The translations under genes were made by a program, and so were the position numbers. This document shows positions 1 to 8,171 of a stretch of DNA of 64,000 nucleotides, in pieces. Source of the DNA: Haloterrigena turkmenica DSM 5511. Lineage in GTDB: Archaea; Halobacteriota; Halobacteria; Halobacteriales; Natrialbaceae. The DNA is taken from assembly GCF_000025325.1 (NCBI RefSeq), contig NC_013746.1, forward strand, positions 1-64,000, read 5' to 3'. The notes under the pieces were generated by a model. It saw only the letters and a list, made by a program, of their open reading frames with translations, was not told the DNA's origin and searched no databases. How positions within the stretch are numbered: position 1 is the first letter of the stretch; every line of letters starts with the position of its first letter.

Positions 1-138
1 ACACTGCAAGACTTCGTCTTCGACGGTCAAATTGTTGAGCCCAATGCAACGATATACCGAGTAATTGGAAGTAGACGTAAGATTCGCTTAGCAGGGATCT
101 GGAATACTGTCGGCACTGACAGTCTTCACCGGCACTGA
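1..138 (+). CDS. C-terminal end of an unidentified protein, cut by the window edge
   Basis: An open frame enters from the left edge and stops with TGA at 136-138, giving 45 residues that begin TLQDFVFDGQ and end SLHRH. I do not recognise the family. The composition is plausible coding sequence, but with no start visible it could also be the tail of a relic. The next 140 bases hold no gene. Confidence 0.35.
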   Translation, partial: TLQDFVFDGQIVEPNATIYRVIGSRRKIRLAGIWNTVGTDSLHRH

Positions 139-280
139 GATATTACATTTCTCGTCACTGATCGCGATCGTTACACTGTTAATCAGCGACGGACAATCAC
201 ATCCTCATTCAGTTGACACTCCCACTGCGATTGAACGAAGGGGCTCAACGTCGGCTTCTAGCCGGCGTCTTCGGTCGTGT

Positions 281-511
281 TTAGTTTATAGCATTGTGCC
301 AGACAGCGAAGGCTTCGAGCCATGATTCTGCTGTTAACGGTTTTGCGTGGCTGAAGCAGTTTGAGAATGAAGAGGTACGTCGTTTTATCTCACGAAAGAC
401 ACATTCAGCAGTGTTCCGATTTCCATGTTTTTCGTATCGAAATCGGAGCCCAGATCGACGAAGTGCAGTCTGGAGATGTTTTGCTCCATCGACGGAAAAC
501 CAGTATCTTTG
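281..511 (-). pseudogene. C-terminal fragment of an IS6-group transposase
   Basis: The frame reads RYWFSVDGAKHL, then GNRNTAECVFREIKRRTS and ends with ESWLEAFAVWHNAIN. This is the end of the DDE domain of haloarchaeal IS6-group (ISH14/ISH15-like) transposases, including the segment around the catalytic Glu (CVFREIKRR). The N-terminal helix-turn-helix and the first two catalytic Asp residues are missing; upstream of about 511 the frame turns into unrelated sequence. No terminal inverted repeat was identified at either side. It is an IS relic, not a functional transposase. Confidence 0.7.
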
Positions 512-813
512 ACATCGTGTTTCTCGGTTCGAATCACAGTTTCGTCGGCGCAACGTGATTCGAATCCGCGTCAGTTGTGGGCTGTAGACCAGCTTTCTGT
601 ACCTAATCGTGAACGGCCTTACGCGATCGCTCGACACCGAACTTCTCGAGTTCTCGAATGGTATGCCAGTGCTCGGTCCGGTATCGGCACCCGGCGTAGC
701 ACTGCCCAAGACGAGTTGTCGGTAGACAGTAGCAGCGAATGCTCGTTCTTTTGACACGGGGGTAGAGTTAAGCCGGCCGGTATTGAATCATTCACACACG
801 GGTGATCCGATAG
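512..813. other. Gene-free stretch
   Basis: About 300 bases between the transposase relic and the 92-residue gene. I see no convincing coding frame, repeat or RNA gene here; short frames on both strands lack haloarchaeal composition. Confidence 0.4.
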
Positions 814-1092
814 ATGGCTATGGTCGACGACCCACGTCCTCCACTCCCCAACTGGGTGACGGACGCCTACACCGTCCTCGAGACCGATATCACGGAGAAC
901 GCGGCCGATAGCGGCCAAAGCGGGGTGCCAGCGATCAGCCGTGACCAGGCCGCCGACGTACTCTGTGCGGACGACGACCTGGCGCTCGAGCCCGATGATG
1001 CCGACTATGCCCTGAGACGGCTCCTCAATCGCGGCTATTTCTACGCGGTTGACAACGAACTCCGGCTCACCTCTCCACCCGGCGAAGACTGA
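814..1092 (+). CDS. Small winged-helix-like haloarchaeal protein (92 aa), paralogue of 37530-37808
   Basis: This is an acidic 92-residue protein starting MAMVDDPRPPLPNWVTDA. It aligns along its whole length with the protein at 37530-37808: both share DDPRPPL, W(V/I)TDAY, VPAI.R.QA and the final (L/I).RGY(F/L)Y motif. The C-terminal half has the helix-helix-strand look of a small winged helix, in which ALRRLLNRGYFYAVDNELRLT would be the wing. The length match and intact frame support a real gene. Function is unknown; a DNA-binding or adaptor role is inference. Nothing near it suggests an operon. Confidence 0.75.
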   Translation: MAMVDDPRPPLPNWVTDAYTVLETDITENAADSGQSGVPAISRDQAADVLCADDDLALEPDDADYALRRLLNRGYFYAVDNELRLTSPPGED

Positions 1093-1868
1093 CCGCGCTG
1101 CGGATTCAGGGCAGAATACACCTTGTTGCGAGCGCCTTGCTCCCGACAGTACGGCTTCTGGTTGTATCGCGGTCACTTCACGACTCCCCCTTCGAAAATT
1201 CTGCTCCTCACTCCCTGGATTACCATCTCAGTCTGTACCAGTATCACCTTGATCGTCGCTTCCAAACCGTTTCTTCACGAGCGGCCAGCTGGAATACACC
1301 AGCAAGAATGGGATGAGGACTACAGACCATCAGTTCATAAAACTGTGGCAACACCTCTTCAAAGTCAACCAGTTTCCGCCAATACCAGAACGCCACAATA
1401 AACTCGAGTCTCCCAGAAACCACTGCTAATAGTCCCAACACCAGCCTCTCCAGGTCTTGGATCGAGACCGGATGGCTCCTTCTGATGGAGGGTGGATGGA
1501 AGGTAGACCAAGAACGGCTGATGACTGGTTACGGCGTCAGTGGGCCTGAAATCACAGTATCCGATGATGAGCAAAACCGTGTTGATCGGAAACCGGTGGA
1601 ACTTCCGTTGGCGCCGTACGAAGATTGTGCGTACGTAGATAATCAGATCTCGAGTAGATACACCGGTTTGCAGGCTAATATAGGCTGACTTGGTCTTGTT
1701 GAATTTTCTGCTGTCCGAATGGAGGGGAGATTCATCGACTGATCTTGAAGACGTTTCTCTAGTCCTCGCTAGGTTCTTGAGGAAAATTGCATTAGGTGAG
1801 CATGAGATATACACTCATAATTGACGGGTGGTTAGTATTAACACGGGTGTCGGTGTTGCTGAAACCGA
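1093..1868. other. Gene-free stretch of 776 bases
   Basis: Open frames exist on both strands (for example 1244-1441 and 1365-1814 on the minus strand, 1485-1688 on the plus strand). They overlap each other, have no recognisable motifs and mostly lack the acidic bias of the neighbours. I take them as chance frames or very decayed genes. Confidence 0.35.
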
Positions 1869-2120
1869 ATGAGGGATCCTTCAGACGGATCATCACCAGA
1901 AATGGATAGTCTTACGCTTGATATCGTTGTAGCGGTTGCAGCCGCTCAGGATGAGGAGATTGAAGACCTTCCGCCGTTAGCACACCGTTTTGATCCGGTT
2001 GCCTTGGAACGTTTTGTTGAGAGTTCGACCATACCAACGTCCATTGTAGTTGAAGTGTACGGATGTGTCGTCGAAATTGATTCCAACGGTAACGTTGCAG
2101 CAACAGATGCCACCACCTGA
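1869..2120 (+). CDS. Stand-alone HalOD1 output-domain protein (83 aa)
   Basis: The core reads VVAVAAAQDEEIEDLPPLAHRFDPVALERF, followed by strands IVVEVYGCVVEIDSNGNV. This is the HalOD1 pattern: a helix, the LPPL turn, the DP.AL.. helix and two closing strands. HalOD1 domains are haloarchaeal signal-output modules usually fused to receiver or sensor domains; many genomes also have them as lone small proteins. The protein consists of this domain only. A second ATG at residue 12 (MDSLTLDIVV) is an alternative start. Related copies lie at 7740-8060, 45574-45867 and, broken, at 13465-13674. Confidence 0.85.
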   Translation: MRDPSDGSSPEMDSLTLDIVVAVAAAQDEEIEDLPPLAHRFDPVALERFVESSTIPTSIVVEVYGCVVEIDSNGNVAATDATT

Positions 2121-2246
2121 GCCATCTATCCGGATCCTTCGTTGAATGACGAAGCCAGTAGGATCGATTGAGACGAGATCGAGCGGCTCAGCGAGATTCT
2201 TGAGTGCCTCTACTTCGTTTCGCCCTGACTGGCAACCCTGCTGGAC

Positions 2247-2443
2247 TTGTCTCTTGTGACGTACCATCGCCCCTCCTTGGAGTCGATGGGCATGGTGATT
2301 CTCGGCCTCGGATATCCCTTGTACAGCGCGGTTCGCCAGTCCAGCGGGCAACGGACGGACCCCGCACTCGAGGAACTGAGAGCCGCCTCTGCCCCGGAGA
2401 CCTCACGGACGAGGAGTTCGAGGAGCGCCGCGAACGCTTGTAA
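2247..2443 (+). pseudogene. SHOCT-domain membrane protein remnant with a one-base frameshift
   Basis: One frame gives MVILGLGYPLYSAVRQS then DPALEELR; the next frame continues GDLTDEEFEERRERL and stops at 2441-2443. Joined, this is a membrane segment followed by a SHOCT-type C-terminal motif (E-L-R...GDLTDEEFE...L). The frame is lost at AGAGCCGCCTC around 2383; one extra C there would restore it. The N-terminal part of a typical SHOCT membrane protein is not visible upstream. Function of such proteins is unknown. Confidence 0.55.
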
Positions 2444-2697
2444 CGGGAGCGGTAGTACGCTGGTGGACACGTTCTGGGTCGGGCGCCGCCACTTCTGGCC
2501 GGTAGTGCCCCCGTTAGCGGTCGGATTCCGCTGGTCGGTACGAGCCTTTGCTGAACGTCACTGTTGTGTCGAGAAACCCTTCCCGAGCGGCCATCGCGGC
2601 GTATGATCCGTCGGTTCATCTGTATACCCCAATCGGAACAGATGCTGCGGAACACCATCGCCGATCGCTGCCAGATTCCCGCGCTCGTCCTGTTTTT

Positions 2698-2916
2698 CGG
2701 GAAGTTGCAGAATCTGACTCATCGGGTGTGGCAACGGAGTTAGCGCTGGCACACCTGTACCGTGGCGAGATCCACCGGATGAAGTTCTGGCATGAACGGC
2801 TCGACCGCACATCAAACTGGGCGGTACTCGTTATGAGTGGTGTACTTACATGGGGCTTTTCCGGCACTGATCGCCCGCATTACATCCTCTTGTTAGGAGT
2901 AGTAGCATTGGCTGTT
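2698..2916 (+). pseudogene. N-terminal fragment of a DUF2270 membrane protein
   Basis: Translation gives AHLYRGEIHRMKFWHERLDR, then TSNWAVLVMSGVLTWGFS and TDRPHYILLLGVVALAV. This is the start of the DUF2270 family: the (Y)RGE helix, W..RLDRT(T/S)NWAV, the first membrane helix and the SxxRPHY turn. The frame breaks off inside the second membrane helix at about 2916, where antisense sequence from the 841-residue regulator family begins. It is a truncated gene joined by recombination to an unrelated fragment. Confidence 0.7.
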
Positions 2917-3615
2917 GACTCGAGTAGTCGCGTCATCGTCGTTGCAGTCTCCGGGCGGCCGGCGTCGGTGACAGTGATCGGGACGGCGATCTCTGGTGCG
3001 TCTTCGAGAACGTCACCTGGCGATGAGAGCTGCGTCTCGAGCAGGTCCCGGATCCGATGGATGTCTGGGCTCCGGAGCACGACCGATCCGATCAACTCGC
3101 CATGTGGATCCGCAGCGTCGACCGTCGGTGAGAGCGACGGCTTACCGGCGTCGGTCTCGAGGAGATAACGGTAGGGAGCGAACACACCGTATTTCGATTG
3201 GATGAGTACCGATCGTGTGATTGACTCGGCAAGTCCCTCGAGGTCGGCACTCTCGCGGCCACTAGGGACGCGAACGTCACGAACGACATCGATCCAGTAG
3301 CGTCGAGTAGATGGATGAGAGAGCCCGCGAGACCGTGACTCGAGCGCATGATCTCGGCGCCGAGTGCAGATATGTCGTCGCCGGTGGCTCGAGAGGGCAG
3401 AGTCGTCAGCTCCTCGAGCGTCTCGCCTCACTTAGCGAGCGTTGTGCGGAGGATCTCGGGGTTGTTGAGAGCGGCCTCGGAGAGTCCACCAATGTTTCGA
3501 GCGCCACGAAGGATTGCAGGCGATTCATCGAGTGTGTCGACTATCTCTCTGAACTCACAGCCCGGATGTGGCATGAAATTCGGCTTGAGTTGCGAATGGG
3601 TGATCAGTCAGTACA
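2917..3615 (-). pseudogene. Middle-domain fragment (F1) of the 841-residue HTH protein family
   Basis: On the minus strand three frames together match the central part of the intact protein at 47371-49896: ESPAILRGARNIGGLSEAAL, then MRSSHGLAGSLIHLLDATG, then LIQSKYGVFAPYRYLLE, SLSPTVDAADPHGELIGSVV and DIHRIRDLLE. The counterpart residues are roughly 385-610. It has at least one internal stop after LRTTLAK and a frameshift near 3290. Both the N-terminal ATPase-like part and the C-terminal helix-turn-helix are missing. Its outer end (about 3570-3615) is nearly identical to the end of fragment F5 near 44,422. Confidence 0.8.
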
Positions 3616-3644
3616 GGTGATGGAGATATCGGTAGCAGTGATGA

Positions 3645-4067
3645 TTATTCAAGAGCTTGTTCCAAAGAAAACTCTTGAACAATTCTGATAAGATCGTCCG
3701 GTTCAAGTGGTTTCAAGACATAGCCATCTGCTCCGAGATCATCCGATTGTAGATCATGTAGCTCTGGTCCTGTCCCCGTCAGAACAATTACTGGGATTTG
3801 TTTTAGACGTTCGTCATTATTTAGCTTTGTTAGTATCTCTTCCCCGCTCTTCCGAGGAAAGTGCCAATCAAGAAAGATAATGTCCGGGTGAGGTGCATCA
3901 ACATAGCTGTCACGTTGATAGAGGAAGTCTAATGCCTCGTCACCATCAGTAGCAACAGAATAGGTGCCATAAAATCCGGCTTCCTTAAACATCTCCTTTG
4001 TGAGACGCACATCCCCTGGACTATTCTCAATTAAAAGAATTTCGCCCACATACTTAGGTTCGGCCAC
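3645..4067 (-). CDS. Single-domain response regulator (REC only, 140 aa)
   Basis: The whole protein is one receiver domain. The phospho-acceptor is Asp67 (IIFLDWHFP), the conserved Thr is Thr97 (IVLTGTG) and the Lys is Lys119 (YVLKPL). The acidic pocket near the N-terminus reads ENSPGD (Glu14-Asn15) in place of the usual Asp/Glu-Asp pair, the form common in the Rcp1-like REC subfamily. There is no output domain, so it presumably acts by phosphorelay or protein binding. It is transcribed divergently from a second REC-only gene at 4213. On its own strand an AT-rich TATTTATT element lies about 25-35 bases upstream of the start. Confidence 0.93.
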   Translation of the reverse strand: MAEPKYVGEILLIENSPGDVRLTKEMFKEAGFYGTYSVATDGDEALDFLYQRDSYVDAPHPDIIFLDWHFPRKSGEEILTKLNNDERLKQIPVIVLTGTGPELHDLQSDDLGADGYVLKPLEPDDLIRIVQEFSLEQALE

Positions 4068-4212
4068 TATTCTGTCACAGACTCAGCGACTAATAAATAT
4101 TCGTATTTCTAGTGTTATTGGCATCACTCTTCAGAATAAGATTACTGAACAAATTTGCAAACTTACCGTCCCCAGCCGAGCCACTTATCTTCACACACCA
4201 TCTGGTTCAATC
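4068..4212. promoter_or_regulatory. Divergent promoter region between two REC genes
   Basis: This 145-base AT-rich spacer separates two oppositely oriented receiver-domain genes. AATAAATATTC at about 4090-4100 reads on the minus strand as an archaeal TATA-like element for the 3645-4067 gene. A weaker CCACTTATC near 4189 could serve the plus-strand gene. Assignment is by sequence and spacing only. Confidence 0.4.
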
Positions 4213-4665
4213 ATGAACAACCGCCCTCAACCTCCAGATGAGGCGCAAATATTACTGGTCGAAGACAATCCCGGGGATGTGCGTCTCCTTGAAGAAGCCT
4301 TCCATGACGGTCAGATCAACAACCAACTCCATACTGTCACTGATGGCCAAGCAGCACTAGACTTCATTCACCGCAGAGACGAATACGAGGATGCGCCTCG
4401 TCCAGATGCCATCTTATTAGACCTCAACTTACCACGTGTGGATGGAGAAGATGTTCTTCACGAAATCAAACACCACCCAGAGCTGAAAGATGTTCCCCTC
4501 ATTATTCTGTCTGGTATGGACGGAGATATCGTTGAATCACGCGACCTTGACCATGATGCAGACGAGGATGCAGTCATCGAAAAACCGGTCGACCCCGACG
4601 AGTTTCTTGGCGTGATACGGGAGTTCGACGGCTTCAAACTGTCCGTCGTTCGTACTGGTCAGTAA
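4213..4665 (+). CDS. Single-domain response regulator (REC only, 150 aa)
   Basis: I chose the ATG at 4213 (MNNRPQPPDEAQILLVEDNP) because receiver homology begins right after it; the open frame extends further upstream through the promoter region. Glu17-Asp18 form the acidic pocket, Asp70 (AILLDLNLP) is the phospho-acceptor, Ser100 replaces the conserved Thr, and Lys124 (IEKPVD) completes the site. It is about 40% identical by eye to the divergent REC at 3645 and also lacks an output domain. The pair probably arose by duplication and may share or compete for one histidine kinase; no kinase lies in the window. Confidence 0.93.
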   Translation: MNNRPQPPDEAQILLVEDNPGDVRLLEEAFHDGQINNQLHTVTDGQAALDFIHRRDEYEDAPRPDAILLDLNLPRVDGEDVLHEIKHHPELKDVPLIILSGMDGDIVESRDLDHDADEDAVIEKPVDPDEFLGVIREFDGFKLSVVRTGQ

Positions 4666-4673
4666 GTCGTTGC

Positions 4674-5070
4674 CCTGTACTTACCGTTTGTCGGGTAGTC
4701 ACAGAAAGGGTATAGGAACGTTTCTCTGACACCCTGTGTTCCAGCGTATCACCGAAATGAACTCGAGTTCACTCATGAACTCCACAGCAATAGGGACTAT
4801 CAATTGTGAACTCCAGTTAGTGGGACCCTCCACGAGCGACACGGCGCCGGGTCGGTCAACATGAGATAGGTGGACTGTCAATCCTGGCGGCCAGCACGTC
4901 CTGAACTTCGGCGGCTTCCAGCCAAGTGGACTGTCTGTCCTGGCGACTAGATATCACTGAACTCGAGCAACAACAAGGGACCATCGTGCGTGTTCCAGAG
5001 GGTGTCAGTGACCGATCCGCATGACGTTATCTTCACCCAGTCTGGAGCGAACTATATGTTCACTACACTT
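4674..5070. repeat. R1 dispersed repeat, long copy with nested R2 block
   Basis: This copy starts CCTGTACTTACCG and ends near CTACACTT. It has the R1 left half (to about 4750), a nested block R2 (about 4757-4950), and the R1 right half. R2 is flanked by ATCACCGAA on the left and ATCACTGAA on the right, like a short target duplication. Near-copies lie at 5229-5384, 26557-26888 and 27262-27465. The element carries no convincing ORF. Inverted arms CTGACACCC and GGGTGTCAG lie within the R1 halves. Confidence 0.75.
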
Positions 5071-5228
5071 TCTGCTCTCCAGTCACAAGAGTGGGTACGG
5101 TCGGGAAATGGTTGTCAGAGGCACCTCCCACCGCATTATTCTTGATTTTACGAGCGGGTATAGAACTTTGGGTGTTTTTCACAGAATTTCCCAATTACTA
5201 TCGGAAAGAAAAAACGTGGTCTTGTCTT

Positions 5229-5384
5229 CCTGTATTTACCGTTTGCCGGGTAGTTACAGAGAGGGTATAGGAACTTTTCTATGACAGCCTGTGTTCCGGC
5301 ATATCACGGAACTCGAGCAACAACAAGTAACTGTCCATCTTACGTGTTCCAGAGGGTGTCAGTGACCGATCCGCATGACGTTCC
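5229..5384. repeat. R1 dispersed repeat, short copy without R2
   Basis: It begins CCTGTATTTACCGTTTGCCG and runs through GAACTCGAGCAACAACAAG to GATCCGCATGACGTTC. It lacks the nested R2 block and the last 60-70 bases of the other copies. It sits at the point where a minus-strand DUF7344-like reading frame (5389-5520) loses homology, so it probably marks an insertion or recombination point in that gene. Confidence 0.7.
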
Positions 5385-5388
5385 TAAT

Positions 5389-5520
5389 TGATTCCTCAAA
5401 CTTCGTACTATCTGGTGGAGTATCGAGTTCTTCTAGTGAATCAGGTTTCGGACTATCTTCTAACAAGGCGAATAACAGTTGCCGACGATGGACATTCGAT
5501 ACTACTTCGTATAGTTCATC
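5389..5520 (-). pseudogene. N-terminal fragment of a DUF7344-like regulator, broken at an R1 repeat
   Basis: The minus strand reads DELYEVVSNVHRRQLLFALLE, in line with the opening helix of haloarchaeal DUF7344 winged-helix regulators (compare LFEILEHRYRRYIIQRL at 35181). It then runs DSPKPDSLEELDTPP and enters the R1 repeat. No start codon is preserved in frame, and the rest of the domain is gone. The bases from 5521 to about 5798 contain no other gene that I can support. Confidence 0.5.
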
Positions 5521-5798
5521 ATGGACTTAACTCATGAAAATGACCAGTGGATATCCACACATAAAGTATTCCTCCCAGATTCATCCGAAAGAAACGTTTT
5601 GATTATCTGGGTGAATCAGCTTCTATTCAGTGTACATCTCTGTGTAACAACTATTTCAGGAACATCACGTCTGAAGAATGAAGTTTCAGTAGGGGCCAAA
5701 TCTGGTGTCTTCAGTGAGAATCTCCTCTGCGTCGGTGGGACGATGCGCTACCAGAACTCGGCTAACAGTGAGCTAAGCGATCATTCGGTGGAGCGGTC

Positions 5799-6776
5799 TC
5801 ACTGTCCCTTCCCGGGAACTTCGAGGGCAGCGGTGAGTCGCTGGAAGAATCCTTGCCGGTGGGTGTCGGCGCTCTCGACGGTCTCGTAGCTGGTCTCGAT
5901 TGCACCGTTCTCTCGGTAAGCGAGCAGCGTTAGTTCGGAGCCGTCAGCACGTGCCGCGACGCCCTCCTCGACGGCTCCCGAGGTCGTAACGACGACTGGA
6001 TGCGCATCGATCGAGTTCGCGAAGGCGCAGAACGCGTCGATGCGTTCTTCATCGGGCGTCTCGTGGATGCTCACGATCCGCCGCTCGTCCAGTAGATCGT
6101 CCTCGGCGAGGACGTGGACCGATCGAGACGCTCCGTCGTCAGTGACGGTCGCATCGATTTCCGTCTCGAAACGGCGGTCCGCTAACACCTCGGCGATTGT
6201 CTGCCGGGCGTCTTTTTGGCGATCGAGCCACTGCTCACCGTCAGCTGTGAGACGGTATCGATACAGTACTCGCTCGATCGCGTCCACCGGCGGGAACAGC
6301 GAGAAACACTCGCGACACCAGAGGCGTTCGTCGGGGATATCGAAGATCTCCGAACACTCCTCGCAAACATAACGGTCCGTCTCGTCTACGTCGGAGGATT
6401 CGAGATCCATCTCGCAGTCCGGACAGCGGTACCCATCCGCGGCGTCGAACTCCGTTTCGGGACCGGCGTATCCGCAGACGTGTTCGAGGACGGTTGTCTC
6501 GATGGCGTGTGCGCTCCCACATGCCGAACAGACGGTGGTGTACTGCAGGCCTTCGGTAGTACACTCTGGACAGACGTACACCTTCGAGACGAACTCGTTC
6601 GCCAACACGCCTCGGGTAGCGAAGTGCTCGAGGACGTCAGCCGGGTCATCGTCGACATCGTCGAGGAGTTGCGTTACGTTCGGGTAGCTGACGGTTCCCT
6701 CGGCAGAAATTTCGGGCTTGTACTCCCCATTTGGTATCAACTCGTCGATAATTCGAAGCTCCCCTGGTGAAACCAT
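5799..6776 (-). CDS. Cys-rich TackOD1-like signalling output protein (325 aa)
   Basis: The N-terminal 60 residues are helical (LDDVDDDPADVLEHFATRGV) and resemble a winged-helix module. They are followed by several paired-Cys units: YVCPECTTEG, VCSACGSAH, RCPDCEMD, VCEECSEIFD and WCRECFSLFPP. This series of zinc-ribbon-like knuckles matches my recollection of the TackOD1 output domain described for archaeal two-component proteins. The C-terminal 100 residues (RIVSIHETPDEERIDAFCAF) look like a separate alpha/beta domain. No receiver or sensor domain is present. A metal-stabilised, DNA- or protein-binding role is inference. The TackOD1 name needs a profile search. Confidence 0.7.
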   Translation of the reverse strand: MVSPGELRIIDELIPNGEYKPEISAEGTVSYPNVTQLLDDVDDDPADVLEHFATRGVLANEFVSKVYVCPECTTEGLQYTTVCSACGSAHAIETTVLEHVCGYAGPETEFDAADGYRCPDCEMDLESSDVDETDRYVCEECSEIFDIPDERLWCRECFSLFPPVDAIERVLYRYRLTADGEQWLDRQKDARQTIAEVLADRRFETEIDATVTDDGASRSVHVLAEDDLLDERRIVSIHETPDEERIDAFCAFANSIDAHPVVVTTSGAVEEGVAARADGSELTLLAYRENGAIETSYETVESADTHRQGFFQRLTAALEVPGKGQ

Positions 6777-6835
6777 AGCTCTCTACATACTGCAATTCCA
6801 ATCGCTGTATATCTTCCCCTAATTGACTACTGTTA

Positions 6836-7186
6836 TTATAGATGTTTGTTTGATATTTTGTCTCTCTTCTTCTCATAGCCGGAAGCCACCGCTTCAGCAG
6901 CATCGTAGATTTGAGTGATTGGGCTGTTATCGACGATTGCACTGAGCTCGTCCTTGAGGACCGGCTTCGCGGACAGGGCACACTCTTCTCGAAGGTTCGT
7001 TACCTGCATTGTGGACTCGAGTGCGTCTGTTTGAAAATCCGAATCCGCGATGACGAGGTGATCGCCGGTCGAGCGGGCAGTCGCTTCGATCAGCAAATCG
7101 CGAACGGCTATCCGGTCGCCATCGGTAAAGTGTTCGTCTTGCAGCCGAGTTGCCTCGAGCGCAACGACCTGACTTGGGAACAGCAC
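6836..7186 (-). pseudogene. PIN-domain toxin fragment lacking its N-terminus
   Basis: The segment DRIAVRDLLIEATARSTGDH followed by LVIADSDFQT matches the C-terminal half of PIN-domain (VapC-like) nucleases, where RD.LI.ATA and .D.DF carry the third and fourth acidic residues. The N-terminal strand with the first catalytic Asp is absent: the ATG at 7186 (MLFPSQVVALEA) enters mid-domain. The C-terminal tail (SAIVDNSPITQIYDAAEAVA) is helical. It is probably a truncated toxin, though a divergent shorter PIN protein cannot be excluded. Confidence 0.45.
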
Positions 7187-7261
7187 CGGGAGATCGCTGA
7201 GATACTCACCACTCGAGCGGTCAGTTCGATATCAAACCGTCAGTCTCGGTGGCGACGAAAA

Positions 7262-7372
7262 GAGGTATGACTCGCTGAATGAGCTGTGCGACTCCGATCG
7301 GGACCGACTCGAGGACGACGCCGGCGTCGGGGAGCAGATGACCGATGCGGTCCTCGAGCACAGAAGATGACC
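7262..7372 (+). pseudogene. Possible antitoxin C-terminal remnant
   Basis: A short plus-strand frame reads RYDSLNELCDSDRDRLEDDA then GVGEQMTDAVLEHRR and stops at 7370-7372. The composition is typical haloarchaeal coding sequence, and the ending resembles small acidic antitoxin-like proteins. No start codon is present in frame. It lies head-to-head with the PIN fragment on the other strand, so a broken toxin-antitoxin locus is possible but not shown. Confidence 0.3.
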
Positions 7373-7471
7373 ATCACCTGAGAGTAAGACCTTCTCGTTT
7401 AGGAGATAGCATCCCGTACGCCTTTTACCTCCTCGGCGCTTACTAGTAACTAACACAACACGTTTGGAAAA

Positions 7472-7693
7472 ATGGACTCAGATCAAAACCAACCGAACGA
7501 AGTTGAAATATCACTTGAAGAGAATGGGGAGTTGGAGCTTACAGCAATTGATATCGACTCGGAAGGTCTTCCCCTCAATTTCTCGGTCGAGGGCGTGATC
7601 CGAGATATTGATTCCAATGTCTTAGACGACATAAAAGAAAAAGAACTAAAACCAATCGCTGTTCGTCTTCGACTTCTTAGCGGCGACGAGTAA
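7472..7693 (+). CDS. Small acidic protein of unknown function (73 aa)
   Basis: This intact 73-residue protein starts MDSDQNQPNEVEISLEENG and alternates short charged strands (ELELTAIDIDSEGLPLNFSV) with a final LKPIAVRLRLLSGDE. No motif is recognised. The ATG lies about 20 bases after an AACACAACACG stretch with no clear Shine-Dalgarno, as is usual for leaderless haloarchaeal transcripts. It precedes a HalOD1 gene on the same strand by 46 bases, so the two could be co-transcribed. Confidence 0.6.
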   Translation: MDSDQNQPNEVEISLEENGELELTAIDIDSEGLPLNFSVEGVIRDIDSNVLDDIKEKELKPIAVRLRLLSGDE

Positions 7694-7739
7694 TAGCATT
7701 CCAAACAACAGGTCTATTTGTAGAAGCGCGTGGAAAGGA

Positions 7740-8060
7740 ATGCGCATGGAGACAAACGATCAACGTGCATCCCTTATACCAGATGGAGGACGAGTCTTTC
7801 AAACTGAGTACCACAATGAACCACCGGTTCGGGCAGTTGTACGCGCCCTTTCTATCCTCGAAAACAGGTCGATCGAGCACGTACCGCCTTTCTACGAGTA
7901 TGCTGATTCCGATGCGCTGAATCAGCTGATGGAAACGGCCCGTGATTCAGATCAGGAGATTAGTGTCGAAGTGACTGTTGAGGAGTACAATATTTCGGTC
8001 GAGAGCGACGGGACGATTGTAGTTAGCGATCCCACCGCTGATTCTGAACTCTCGGAGTAG
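7740..8060 (+). CDS. Stand-alone HalOD1 output-domain protein (106 aa)
   Basis: The core reads VRAVVRALSILENRSIEHVP then PFYEYADSDALNQLME, and closes with VEVTVEEYNISVESDGTIVV. This is a full HalOD1 domain with an N-terminal extension of about 25 residues containing EYHNEPPVRAV, the usual lead-in of these proteins. An internal ATG two codons later (METNDQRA) is an alternative start. It follows the 73-residue acidic gene closely on the same strand. Like the other HalOD1 proteins here it has no partner domain; its binding target is unknown. Confidence 0.87.
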   Translation: MRMETNDQRASLIPDGGRVFQTEYHNEPPVRAVVRALSILENRSIEHVPPFYEYADSDALNQLMETARDSDQEISVEVTVEEYNISVESDGTIVVSDPTADSELSE

Positions 8061-8171
8061 GCAGCGTCCAGCCGAAGATTGTGATAAACATCGGCAGCCT
8101 CTGCTGTAGGCGGGCAAACAGTGCGGAAGCAGATTCAGAATTTTCACTTGAAACGTGGAGGTTGTTTTCCC

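Noticed and set aside
1365-1814. 149-codon minus frame
   Set aside because: Rich in Ser, Arg and Tyr without acidic bias or motifs, and overlapped by equally weak frames on the other strand.
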